Assembly (NCBI GenBank): GCA_012959785.1
Contig: DUCM01000018.1
Location: 62,001-126,000, forward strand
Reading direction: 5' to 3'
Origin: Planctomycetota bacterium
GTDB lineage: Bacteria > Planctomycetota > UBA1135 > GCA-002686595
Length of the DNA: 64,000 nucleotides
Below are positions 8,855-17,148 of the stretch, piece after piece. A program made the position numbers and the translations under genes. The notes beneath the pieces were generated by a model, which made no database searches, had not been told where the DNA came from, and saw only the letters and a program-made list of their open reading frames with translations. Positions within the stretch are counted from its first letter, which is position 1; every line of letters begins with the position of its first letter.

Positions 8855-11670
8855 TGGTCCCCCTCCTCAAACTCATCAAGGTCCACGCCCGCCAACAAGC
8901 CTTTCCCGGCGATGGCGGCAAAGATGGGGTCGTAAGTTGGGAAGGAGCCCACCTCGAAAAAGTCGCCCTGGCGAATCTTGCGAACGATCTGGCGCGCCAC
9001 TTCCGTGGCATCTTCCATGATCTCGCTTGTCGTGCGGCCCTCGCCCTTGGGCTGGCACCAACTCTTCACGGGTCGAAAGCCGATGTTTTCGACCGCGCGC
9101 CCAAGGCCTATGTAGCCGAGTTGCTTTGGAACCGTCGTGCCCGTGATCTCCTGGGACAGGTGGGCATAGAGGGGTAGCTGCAAGTCCTTCCACTCGCCGC
9201 TCTTCGCCCGATGGGCTCCCAAGGGATCTGCTACATTCTCTCCGGTCTTGTAGTCCCAGATGGCCCACTCGCCGCTGGACTCGTTCTGGTCGATGCGATC
9301 AATCGAGCCCCGCAGCTCGATTGCTTCTTCATCGACCAACAACTCGATGCCACCGCTTTCCGGTCTCCACTCGACATGGCGGATGCGCCAGCCCTCGGCG
9401 CGCTTTTGAGCCTGCTGGCGCGCGAATTTGGAGAGGCGCCAGGCGAGTTGGCTCAACTGCAAACGCACAGCCGGCAGCGCACCCTTGCCATAGATTTCGA
9501 AGCCCAACTCATCGAGCAGACCCAGCAGCGCGTGCTCAATTTTTTTCTCATCCCGCTCGTCGCAGAACTTGGGATTTTGGCCAAAGCGTTCCAGGACGTG
9601 GTGGGCCAGGTTGCCGAAGTTCGAGGAACTCATTTCCCGCGCCCGGTCGTCGAGACTCTCGAGTCCCAGAACATGGATGAGGTAGTAGTTGTATGGCGAG
9701 TTCAAGAAGGTCTTGAAGGCCGAGACCGAGATCTTGGTGGGGACATCACGCTTGCCGCCCACGGCGAGCTTGGCTTCAGCGGCCAATCTGGAGTCGACCC
9801 GTTGCGGACCTCCCGTGCCGCCTGCTAGAAACTGACGCACCCGCGGCGCAACTTCGTCGGGGGGGCAGTGAAACACCAGACGGCTGGGCATCAGGGGGTC
9901 GCCGGAGAGGCTCCTGCGGCCGCTGATGAAGACGACCTCTTCGCGCGAGCGCAAGAGCAACTCGGTGGCGTACAGGTCCCGCGCCAATCGCTGTTCTTCG
10001 TCCGCCAGTCCTATTTCCCGACGCAGGCTATTGGGTAAATAAGTGTCGCCGCGGGTTGCTTCGGGTACCCGACCCTCGCTAAAACCCAGCACCACCAAAG
10101 CTGGCGCATCGTCGAGGGGTAGTTCTAGCCAACCAAGTATCTCGATAGTCGGTTCGCCGGGTTGAGCGGCGTGGGGCGGCACGCTATTGCCTTTGTTCGC
10201 CAAGTTGGCGAGCAGCAGCCCGAGGGCGTCGGCTACTGATCCTTTGCGCGCCAGGTTGGAGGGAATTTCCTCCAGGCTCGTGAGCGCTTGGCCCACGCAG
10301 CGCAGGCCGGCGATCGTCAACCTGTCAGCTTGCTTGTGCCCATCCAGTTCCGCTTGGCCGTAGATGCCTGTCAGAAAATCGCGCACCAGGGGAGCCGTGG
10401 CCTTGGGCGTGCCTGTCTGGTTTCCCATGAGGCCCCGCGTGAGGTCTTGGACGGCTTGCCAGAGGCGCTCCAACTTTGCCTGTAGTTCCAGGTCGCGGGC
10501 TTCAGTTCCTGCCGCCATCCAGGTGCCGTCGGCGTGCCAGGGCAAGTGGGCTCCGTGGTACTCGTCGCAGATCTCGATCACTTCCAATCCGCCAGTGGCT
10601 TGGGTCAGGGCAGCATTGAAGTCGGGATGCCGCACCAGGGCAGAGAAGTCTCGGAAACCTGCCGAGCACAGGAATTTGTGCAAGGCTCCGAGCAGGCGTG
10701 CCACGGCGGTTTGCTCCATGGGAATGCCGGTTACATCCCGCGCGCGTACACCCGATTCGGCAAGTCTACTCTTGAGGAAGGGCGAAACTTCGGGGTCGGC
10801 GAGTCCGCAGGTGATTTGTTCGGCGCTGTAGGCGCCTTTCCAATCGGAAATGCAGCTAGCCACAGCTTGTGCCTGTTCGGTGGGGTTCTTGACAACCCGC
10901 CAATGTTCGCGGCCCAGGGAGAGATCACGCTCGGCCCACTCAGAAGCGATCAAGCAGCCCGCGCTTGAAAATCCAGCGCTCTCGCTTTCGGGGGCGAAGA
11001 CCAAGGCTGTGGTGGGAGCAGTGCAGATCTCCAGCGCGCGGGCGAGGAGTTGGTTCATCTCCGTCACACCCACCAGGACTACGGCTCGCGGCGTGCGCGT
11101 CAAGCCGGCTTCGATGGCTTGGAGCCTGGCGCGGTGGGGGTCGTGTAGGCCGGCTTCGTCCAGCAGGGCCTGCATGCGTTGCTCCACCAATTCGAGGGTC
11201 TGCCAGCGGCGGCGTTCACCGGTCAGCTCTTCCAGCGGCGTGCTCTTCGCTAACTCGGCAAAGCTCAGGCCCTCGGCGGCGATTTCGCCGAACAGCCCGC
11301 GCACTTCGTCGGCCAGGGCGGCCCAGTTGCCCTCGCTGCTCGCGCCGGGTTCTTTCGCCACGAGCTTTTTCAGTTCGTGGGAGGGCAACTCACGCAGTGC
11401 CTTTTCCCAGGCCAGGGTGCGCACCAGGCGCTCGGCGGCGCAGCCTTCGACGGCGAGCAACTGGTCGCTCAAGCTGCCACTGGTGAGCATATGCGGCGGG
11501 CGCAGACCCTTGCCCGCCGTGCGAGCCAGGGCTTCGAGCAGAACACGCCCCGAATGGGCGCCGGGCAGCGCCACCAGCACTCCATCGAGATTGTCCTCGA
11601 ACTGCTCGACCAACCAGTTGGCGGCCTTTTCAAGCAGCCGTCCCTCCCATCCCAAGAAGACGCGCTTCAT
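8851..11670 (-). CDS. addB: AddB-like exonuclease subunit
   Basis: This 939-residue protein is the partner of the adjacent AddA. A degenerate helicase-like N-terminal half (LPGAHSGR in place of a Walker A) is followed by a C-terminal RecB-type nuclease: SVSAFKTFLNSPYNYYL near residue 650, then GSIDRID and IWDYKTG near 790-805, then LQLPLYA. The Cys that usually precedes PF in this family is Ser here (NSPY), and no Cys cluster is seen at the C-terminus, so the AddB iron-sulfur cluster appears to be absent. The ATG at 11670 was chosen because the sequence becomes AddB-like there. It is divergent from the rpiB-like gene. Confidence 0.82.
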   Translation of the reverse strand: MKRVFLGWEGRLLEKAANWLVEQFEDNLDGVLVALPGAHSGRVLLEALARTAGKGLRPPHMLTSGSLSDQLLAVEGCAAERLVRTLAWEKALRELPSHELKKLVAKEPGASSEGNWAALADEVRGLFGEIAAEGLSFAELAKSTPLEELTGERRRWQTLELVEQRMQALLDEAGLHDPHRARLQAIEAGLTRTPRAVVLVGVTEMNQLLARALEICTAPTTALVFAPESESAGFSSAGCLIASEWAERDLSLGREHWRVVKNPTEQAQAVASCISDWKGAYSAEQITCGLADPEVSPFLKSRLAESGVRARDVTGIPMEQTAVARLLGALHKFLCSAGFRDFSALVRHPDFNAALTQATGGLEVIEICDEYHGAHLPWHADGTWMAAGTEARDLELQAKLERLWQAVQDLTRGLMGNQTGTPKATAPLVRDFLTGIYGQAELDGHKQADRLTIAGLRCVGQALTSLEEIPSNLARKGSVADALGLLLANLANKGNSVPPHAAQPGEPTIEILGWLELPLDDAPALVVLGFSEGRVPEATRGDTYLPNSLRREIGLADEEQRLARDLYATELLLRSREEVVFISGRRSLSGDPLMPSRLVFHCPPDEVAPRVRQFLAGGTGGPQRVDSRLAAEAKLAVGGKRDVPTKISVSAFKTFLNSPYNYYLIHVLGLESLDDRAREMSSSNFGNLAHHVLERFGQNPKFCDERDEKKIEHALLGLLDELGFEIYGKGALPAVRLQLSQLAWRLSKFARQQAQKRAEGWRIRHVEWRPESGGIELLVDEEAIELRGSIDRIDQNESSGEWAIWDYKTGENVADPLGAHRAKSGEWKDLQLPLYAHLSQEITGTTVPKQLGYIGLGRAVENIGFRPVKSWCQPKGEGRTTSEIMEDATEVARQIVRKIRQGDFFEVGSFPTYDPIFAAIAGKGLLAGVDLDEFEEGDQ

Positions 11671-11751
11671 CTCTACCTCCACCTTACGAGCCTCGGCGAT
11701 CCCACACAGTTTATCCCCTCGGGGGGCAGAGCCGCTAGACTCTTGCCAGAC
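11671..11751. promoter_or_regulatory. Divergent intergenic region, addB / rpiB-like
   Basis: This 81-base gap separates the divergent addB (minus) and rpiB-like (plus) genes and must carry both 5' regions unless promoters lie inside the genes. A purine-rich stretch before the addB ATG (reading GGTGGAGGTAGAG on the minus strand) is a plausible ribosome binding site. No clear -35/-10 pair was recognised. Confidence 0.4.
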
Positions 11752-12630
11752 ATGCCCGTGCCCCAAAACCCCGTTTCCAAAACCAACCCTCCCGACTCTG
11801 ACTTCGCGCACTTGCGCAGCCTCGTGCGGCGCGTGGTGGCGCGGGCCATGCGCGAGCCCGCCCTGGGCGACAAGCGCCGCCATGCGGGCGGCGTGCTCGT
11901 GGAGTTCGAGGCGTCGAGTTCGGCGGGACGGGATCAGCAGCGCCCCCAGGCGGCGCCCGAGCCCTTCCAACGCGGTTTGCAGTGGATTGCCATCGAGGAC
12001 CTCGATGGCGTCGCCAACGGCGCCGAGTTTGAGGTGCCCGCTGGCGCGCGTCTGACAGCTCTGGCCCAGGACGAGATCTTGCGCCGCGGCATATCCTTGC
12101 GTGAGAAGAGCGGTTGCTCCTCGGGTGCCCGTCGCTTGCGGGTGGCCTTGGGCGCTGACCACGGCGGTTACACCACCAAGGAAAAAATCAAGGCTTGGCT
12201 GGAGGCCCTCGGTCACGAGGCCTTGGACTTCGGCACCCACGACGAGTCCGCGGCGGACTACCCTGACTTCGCCAGCCAGGTGGGTGAAGCGGTGGCCGAC
12301 GGCCAGGCCGACTTTGGTGTTTGCGTCGACGGCGCTGGTATTGGCTCGGCCATGGCCGCCAACAAGGTGCCTGGTGTGCGCGCCGCCGCGTGCTACGACG
12401 AGCGCACGGCCCGGAACGCCCGCGAGCACAATTACGCCAATGTCCTCTCGCTTGGCGGCCCGATGCTGGGTGAAAAGGCTTGCCATGCGATCCTATTGGC
12501 CTTTTTGAAGACTCCCGAGGGTGCGCCGCGCCACGGACGACGGGTGCAGAAGATCATGGAGATCGAAGCCCGCGGCACCGGCCGCGCGCGCCCGGTTACG
12601 AAGGTTCTGCCCTCCCCAGGGGAGACCTGA
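11752..12630 (+). CDS. RpiB/LacAB-fold isomerase fused to an N-terminal microcompartment-type extension
   Basis: Residues 127-292 form a ribose-5-phosphate isomerase B-like domain: GADHGG (135-139), [20 protein letters not shown], and [13 protein letters not shown]. The first about 120 residues are not part of normal RpiB. Residues 18-35 can form an amphipathic helix like an encapsulation peptide. Residues 93-115 ([21 protein letters not shown]) resemble the VP-G-x-ITPLARD-A-x-x-x-G-I element found in several microcompartment enzymes. The catalytic Cys expected in the CGTGIG loop is Asp193 here (VDGAGIG), so chemistry may differ. The gene is 47 bases upstream of deoC, in an operon. Microcompartment targeting is inference. 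Confidence 0.82.
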   Translation: MPVPQNPVSKTNPPDSDFAHLRSLVRRVVARAMREPALGDKRRHAGGVLVEFEASSSAGRDQQRPQAAPEPFQRGLQWIAIEDLDGVANGAEFEVPAGARLTALAQDEILRRGISLREKSGCSSGARRLRVALGADHGGYTTKEKIKAWLEALGHEALDFGTHDESAADYPDFASQVGEAVADGQADFGVCVDGAGIGSAMAANKVPGVRAAACYDERTARNAREHNYANVLSLGGPMLGEKACHAILLAFLKTPEGAPRHGRRVQKIMEIEARGTGRARPVTKVLPSPGET

Positions 12631-12677
12631 GGCACTTGACGGATCGCCCGTGGGGCGGTCCCAAACAACTCATCAGC

Positions 12678-13553
12678 ATGTATAGCCAACAGAGCGGAAT
12701 CGACGACCAGCGCCTCGAAGCGATCTTGATGGAGATCGCCCAGCAACTCATCGCCGGTGGCTTGCAGGAAGCCGATCTCGACGCCCTCGGCTGCACTTCG
12801 ATTCGCATCGAGGTTTGCCCCGAGAGTGTCCAGAGCGTGCTCGACGCCGGCGCTTGCCGGGTGGCCGTGCAGAGCGCCAACGCCGCCCAACTCGGGACCC
12901 TCGGCGCCACCATCGACCACACCCTGCTCAAGGCCGACGCCACCGCCGCGGCTGTGGACACGCTTTGCGCCGAAGCGCTCCAGTACCAATTCGCCAGCGT
13001 TTGCGTCAACGGCACCTGGGTCAAACGCTGCGCCGAGATCCTCGCTGGTTCGGGCGTCATGACTTGCACGGTGGTGGGCTTTCCCCTGGGGGCCAGCGCT
13101 CCCGAGGTCAAGGCCTACGAAGCCCGGCGCGCCATCGAGGACGGCGCTTGCGAGGTGGACATGGTGATCAATGTGGGCGCTCTGAAGTCCGGCGACGACG
13201 ATTTTGTACGCCGCGACATCGGCGCCTCGGCCGAGGTCTGCCACAAGACCGGCGCGCGCCTGAAAGTCATCCTCGAAACCTGTCTCCTGAACGATGAGGA
13301 GAAGGTTCGCGCTTGCCGCCTGGCTCGCGAGGCGGGGGCAGACTTCGTCAAGACTTCCACCGGCTTCTCCAGCGGCGGCGCGACCCTCGAGGACATCGCC
13401 CTCATGCGCCGCACCGTGGGGCCCGGCATGGGCATCAAGGCCTCGGGTGGCGTGCGCGACACCGAAGGTGCCGAAGCCATGTTGGCCGCTGGCGCCACCC
13501 GCATCGGAGCCTCGGCCTCGATCGCCATCGTGGGGGGCACAAGCACGCCCTGA
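12678..13553 (+). CDS. deoC: Deoxyribose-phosphate aldolase with N-terminal extension
   Basis: DeoC cleaves 2-deoxyribose-5-phosphate to acetaldehyde and glyceraldehyde-3-phosphate. The Schiff-base lysine is Lys225 ([12 protein letters not shown]), with the supporting Asp161 ([15 protein letters not shown]) and Lys254 ([10 protein letters not shown]) in place. The aldolase core starts near residue 75 ([11 protein letters not shown]). The preceding about 70 residues are extra and include a helix ([18 protein letters not shown]) resembling an encapsulation peptide. The ATG at 12678 gives 291 residues against 220-260 for ordinary DeoC. Pairing with the extended RpiB matches what is known of sugar-phosphate-utilising microcompartment loci, but no shell gene is seen here. 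Confidence 0.92.
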   Translation: MYSQQSGIDDQRLEAILMEIAQQLIAGGLQEADLDALGCTSIRIEVCPESVQSVLDAGACRVAVQSANAAQLGTLGATIDHTLLKADATAAAVDTLCAEALQYQFASVCVNGTWVKRCAEILAGSGVMTCTVVGFPLGASAPEVKAYEARRAIEDGACEVDMVINVGALKSGDDDFVRRDIGASAEVCHKTGARLKVILETCLLNDEEKVRACRLAREAGADFVKTSTGFSSGGATLEDIALMRRTVGPGMGIKASGGVRDTEGAEAMLAAGATRIGASASIAIVGGTSTP

Positions 13554-13631
13554 GACCCCGAAGGAAGCCCCTGGTTATATACGGATAGGTATACTACGCC
13601 CAGGTATGGCTGCCGGGGGGGCCATTCCCGA

Positions 13632-13652
13632 GGCCGGGCTAGAGCTCCGGCC
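13632..13652. terminator. Candidate bidirectional terminator hairpin between convergent genes
   Basis: GGCCGG (13632-13637) and CCGGCC (13647-13652) form a short GC-rich stem with a nine-base loop in the gap between deoC and the convergent minus-strand gene. No T-run follows on either strand, so support is weak. Confidence 0.25.
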
Positions 13653-13658
13653 GAACCT

Positions 13659-14174
13659 CTAGGGCAGGGTTTCCATCCCACGCAGTCGGCTGGCGATGTG
13701 CAGTTCGTAGGGCAGGGGCTGGCCCTCGGCGGGGGCGAATACGATTTCCTGGTGCGAGTCCGGTGCGAGTTCTTGGGCCATGTCGCAGGTGCGCAAAACA
13801 TCCATGACGCGACTCTCGAGGCGTCGGTCGGCGGGTATTTGCAGCACGATCTCCACCGCGCCGCCCTCCACCTGGGCGCGGGAGATCGTCGGTCGCTCGC
13901 AGGCGCCCACCACCCTCATGCGCATGGCCTGGCTTTCCACGGTCAGGGGGCAGCGGCCCACCAAACCCCACAAACGCACGCTATCGTGGGCTCTAAAGCG
14001 GATTTCCTCGACCTGGCAGCCCGGCGAGGAGAGGTCTGGACGGGGTAGACAGAGCAGAAAATGAGGCACCAGACGCTGCTCTTCGAGGCGTCCGCGCCAA
14101 TAGTTTGGGTCGAGCAACAAGGGGTGCAGGTCGCTCGGAAAATCTCGGGGAGAAGGTTGGGGCACGAGGCGCAA
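13659..14174 (-). CDS. Hypothetical protein
   Basis: This 171-residue reading frame is convergent with deoC and has ordinary composition for a soluble protein, with Arg, Leu, Val and Glu throughout, and no signal peptide or membrane segment. I do not recognise its family. The start is uncertain: TTG at 14174 or GTG at 14165, both without a strong ribosome binding site. A stretch with Asp, Pro, Asn, Tyr and Trp (LLLDPNYWRGRLEEQRL) and a later β-rich part (GGAVEIVLQIPADRRLESRVMD) are visible. It is listed because it fills an otherwise empty stretch with a protein-like sequence. Confidence 0.45.
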   Translation of the reverse strand: MRLVPQPSPRDFPSDLHPLLLDPNYWRGRLEEQRLVPHFLLCLPRPDLSSPGCQVEEIRFRAHDSVRLWGLVGRCPLTVESQAMRMRVVGACERPTISRAQVEGGAVEIVLQIPADRRLESRVMDVLRTCDMAQELAPDSHQEIVFAPAEGQPLPYELHIASRLRGMETLP

Positions 14175-14553
14175 GCCAGAACCAGGGCCGAACCGAACGG
14201 AGTCCTTTCAAAAAAAGCGGGGCATCATTCCCTCAGGACGCCGTAAGAGCCCTTTCGACGGCCCTCGACCGGGGGTCTAGACCCCCCCCGGCTGCCCGTC
14301 CCAGATCTGTAACAGCCCCCGATTCGCGCCCCGCTCCACGACTTGGGCCATCCCCGATGGCGGCCCGGGGGGGTCTTCGCCTATCATGCTCCCGATTCCC
14401 CCCGCCGTGCCTTCTTTCGAGGAGCCCGGGCCCCCTTTTTGCAGCCGCCTCCCAAGCGGCCACGAAGATCTCTGGCGCCCCGCGCCTACCCCCCCATGGC
14501 GCCCCGCGCCTGCCCAGGATTGTCAAGGCGAACCCTTGCAAGGAGAACTCAGG
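14175..14553 (+). promoter_or_regulatory. Leader region of the amidohydrolase operon, with palindrome and direct repeat
   Basis: This 379-base stretch holds no convincing gene and should contain the promoter of the ten-gene operon. A perfect 16-base palindrome GGGGGTCTAGACCCCC lies at 14271-14286. A 15-base direct repeat TGGCGCCCCGCGCCT occurs at 14473-14487 and 14497-14511, 24 bases apart. AGGAGA at 14541-14546, seven bases before the ATG, is a good ribosome binding site. Either repeat could be an operator, but no known regulator site was recognised. Confidence 0.4.
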
Positions 14554-16011
14554 ATGAGACCGTCGCCGTCCCCTTTGGCCCCCCTCGGGCTGACTTGTTG
14601 TTTGAGCTTCGTGGCCCTGTCACCGGCCCTGGCCGCAGCCGATGAAGAGGCCCAAGAGGACACCTCTTCGGTCTTCGTGATCCGCGCCGCGCAGGTCGTG
14701 GTACGGCCTGGAGAAGTGCTCGAAAACACCGCGATCCTCGTGCGCGATGGACGCATCGTGCGCATCGCTGCCGACCTCGAGACGCCCGACGGCGCCGTCG
14801 AGGTGCAAGGCGAAGTTGTTTGTGCGGGCTTCATCGACCCTTGGAGTGCCCTCGGTCTCGATGGAAGCGTGCTCGACGATCGCTCCAGCGACGCCGCCAC
14901 CCGCACGGCCGATGGCGTCGACCTCTTCAGCAATGACCATCTGCGTGCAGAGGCCCTGCGCGCGGGCGTGACCCTCGCTCGCCTGCAAGGCGGCTACCGC
15001 GCCGCCGTGGGCGGGTTGGGCGCCTTTGTGCGTCTGGACCCAGCCCTCGACTCAGCTTCTGAGGCCATTGTCGACGACAGCGCCGGCCTCGCCATGAGCT
15101 TGGGGCTTTCGCTCCCCGGTAGCATGCGCTTCAGCCGCGGCTCCGATGGATCCTTGCGCATGCTGAGCGGCGACCGCGCCGTGGATGTCTTCGACCGCGT
15201 CGAAGCCGTGGACCGCGTGGCGGCCGCCATCGAAACGGGCCGCCAGTACCGTGAGCGCGAGGTCGAGTACCGCTACGAACTCGAAGAGTGGCAAAAGGCC
15301 ATCGACGAGAAGACCCTCAAGCTCGAAAAGGACTTCAAGAAGGCCAAGAAGAGTCGCAAGAAGGACCAGGACAAGGCGGAGGACAAGGGCAAGGAGTTCA
15401 AGGAGAAGAAATACAAGGAGGACAAGCGCCCCCGCGCTCCCAAATTCAACGCCGAGCGCGCCGAGCTGGCGCGAGTGGCCGCGGGCGAGACCCCGCTGGT
15501 GGTGGAAGTTCACCGCGCCTCCGAGATCCGCAACCTACTCGAAGCCACCAAGGGCTTCACCCGCTTGCGCCTGGTGATTGCTGGTGCCAGCGAATCCTTG
15601 AGCGTGGCCGCAGAACTCGCCGAGCGCTCGGTGCCCGTGATCGTCTGGCCTTCCCTGAGCGGCACCAGTCGACCCGATGAGTTGAGCGCCAGCGACCTGT
15701 CCCTGGCCGGCAACCTGGCGGCGGAGGGCGTGACCGTCTTGCTCGGCAGTGGGGGGCGGGACGCTGCAGCCGCCCGCGACCTGCCCTTGCTCGCGGCTCT
15801 CGCCGTGGGCCACGGCCTCGACCCCGAGTTGGCCTTCAAGGCTCTGACCTCCCTCTCCGCGGAGACCTTCGACTTGGCGGACCGCCTCGGCAGCGTCGAA
15901 ATAGGCAAGGACGCCGACCTGTTGGTTCTCGACGCCATGCCCTTCCATCCCGGCGCAAGCGTGCGCTATGTCTTCAGCGGCGGTCGCCTCGCCATCACCC
16001 CGGAGAACTGA
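14554..16011 (+). CDS. Secreted amidohydrolase-like protein, no metal site, Lys-rich insert (array member 1)
   Basis: This 485-residue protein has a signal peptide (residues 1-29) and the outline of the amidohydrolase superfamily: an N-terminal β-sandwich half (VFVIRAAQVVV, ILVRDGRIVRI), a barrel and the C-terminal signature DRLGSVEIGKDADLLVLD. The β1 metal motif HxH is replaced: GFIDPWSAL at residues 92-100. It therefore probably cannot bind the usual zinc pair and is likely non-catalytic or altered. Residues about 262-299 are a long polybasic, coiled-coil-like insert rich in KK and EK pairs. The start has a clear AGGAGA ribosome binding site. It is the first gene of the array, three bases before member 2. 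Confidence 0.8.
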   Translation: MRPSPSPLAPLGLTCCLSFVALSPALAAADEEAQEDTSSVFVIRAAQVVVRPGEVLENTAILVRDGRIVRIAADLETPDGAVEVQGEVVCAGFIDPWSALGLDGSVLDDRSSDAATRTADGVDLFSNDHLRAEALRAGVTLARLQGGYRAAVGGLGAFVRLDPALDSASEAIVDDSAGLAMSLGLSLPGSMRFSRGSDGSLRMLSGDRAVDVFDRVEAVDRVAAAIETGRQYREREVEYRYELEEWQKAIDEKTLKLEKDFKKAKKSRKKDQDKAEDKGKEFKEKKYKEDKRPRAPKFNAERAELARVAAGETPLVVEVHRASEIRNLLEATKGFTRLRLVIAGASESLSVAAELAERSVPVIVWPSLSGTSRPDELSASDLSLAGNLAAEGVTVLLGSGGRDAAAARDLPLLAALAVGHGLDPELAFKALTSLSAETFDLADRLGSVEIGKDADLLVLDAMPFHPGASVRYVFSGGRLAITPEN

Positions 16012-16014
16012 TCC

Positions 16015-17148
16015 ATGCTGACTCTTCTATTGACTGCGGCCAGCCTGGCTCTGGGCGGCGAGAGCCCTCCGCCGGTTGTGCCGCCCGAGACCCTGGGTAG
16101 CCCCAAGACGGTCTTTGCCGGAACCGTGACCGCTTTCAAGGCCAGCCGTCTCTACCTCGGCGACGGCCGGATCCTCGAACCCGGCGTGCTGATCGTCAAT
16201 GACGGCATCATCACCCGCGTGGGTGGTGACCTCGAAATCCCTTCCGGCGCGGCCCTGATCGAACACGAGGGTTGCATCACACCGGGGCTTATCGCCTTGC
16301 ACTCTACCGACGGAGTCGGTGCCGAGCTCAGCGACACGACTCGCGTGGCCTTGCCCGATGCCGACGCGAGCCACGCCTTCCAGCCCCTCGACCATGACTT
16401 CGCCCGGGCGCGGGCAGCGGGTATCACTGCCCTGGTCCTCGCCCCCAGCATCACCTCCCTCGTGGGCGGCCAATCCACCGTGGTTAAGACCCACGGCGGC
16501 ACCATCGTCAAGCGCGGCGCCCACCTCGCCTTGGGCCTCTCCAGCGACGCGTTGAACTCGGGCCGCTTTCCCACCAGCTACGATGGCGCCCTGGGCGAAC
16601 TCAAGCGACTGTTCTCCGATCCAGAAGGTCCCATCGCCCGCGCCGTGGCTGGCAACCTGCCGGTCCTGATGGCGGTGAACACCCGCGCCGAAACGCGGCG
16701 CGCTCTACGCTTTGCCGCTGAATTTCAACTCAAGGGTGCCCTCTACGGGTCGACCTGGGCCGAAGACCTCAGCTTGGAGATCGGGGAGTCCGGCTTGGCT
16801 GTCATCTGCGATCCCTTCGATGTAGGTGATTCGGCACGCAGCGTGCGCGCGGTGCTGGCTCTCGCCAAGGCTGGCGTACCCTTCGGCTTTGGACTCGACG
16901 CCCCGGGCAGGCATCCCGACTGCCTGCGCTTTGGTGCCGCCCTTTGCGTGCGCGCAGGACTGGACCCGCAGGTAGCGCGTCGCGCCCTGACTTCTGACGC
17001 GGCGAGCATCGCCGGTGTCGCGGGACGCATCGGCCGTCTGGCCCGCGGCCTCGATGCTGACCTGGTGCTTTGGAGTGCCGACCCGATTCAACTCACGAGT
17101 TCCGTGGAAGCCGTCTACATCGACGGCCAGCGAGTTACCCAGCACTGA
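16015..17148 (+). CDS. Secreted amidohydrolase-like protein, degenerate site (array member 2)
   Basis: This 377-residue exported protein (signal peptide about 1-14) has the amidohydrolase β-sandwich (LYLGDGRILEPGVLIVNDGII) and the C-terminal GRIGRLARGLDADLVLWS signature. The metal motif reads GLIALHSTDG (91-100), with only one His where HxH is expected, and no later ordered set of two His and one Asp is evident. A family element, LVGGQSTVVKTHGG, aligns with the Lys-containing strand of the intact members. It overlaps member 3 by one base (TGATG), so translation is coupled. The substrate and any activity are unknown. Confidence 0.78.
   Translation: MLTLLLTAASLALGGESPPPVVPPETLGSPKTVFAGTVTAFKASRLYLGDGRILEPGVLIVNDGIITRVGGDLEIPSGAALIEHEGCITPGLIALHSTDGVGAELSDTTRVALPDADASHAFQPLDHDFARARAAGITALVLAPSITSLVGGQSTVVKTHGGTIVKRGAHLALGLSSDALNSGRFPTSYDGALGELKRLFSDPEGPIARAVAGNLPVLMAVNTRAETRRALRFAAEFQLKGALYGSTWAEDLSLEIGESGLAVICDPFDVGDSARSVRAVLALAKAGVPFGFGLDAPGRHPDCLRFGAALCVRAGLDPQVARRALTSDAASIAGVAGRIGRLARGLDADLVLWSADPIQLTSSVEAVYIDGQRVTQH

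Noticed and set aside
11377-11751. Longer form of the RpiB-like gene starting at 11377
   Set aside because: That extension is antisense to addB; the ATG at 11752 starts the plausible protein.
8851-12486. Longer form of AddB starting at 12486
   Set aside because: The extra about 270 residues are antisense to the RpiB-like gene and show no AddB similarity; the sequence becomes AddB-like at the ATG at 11670.
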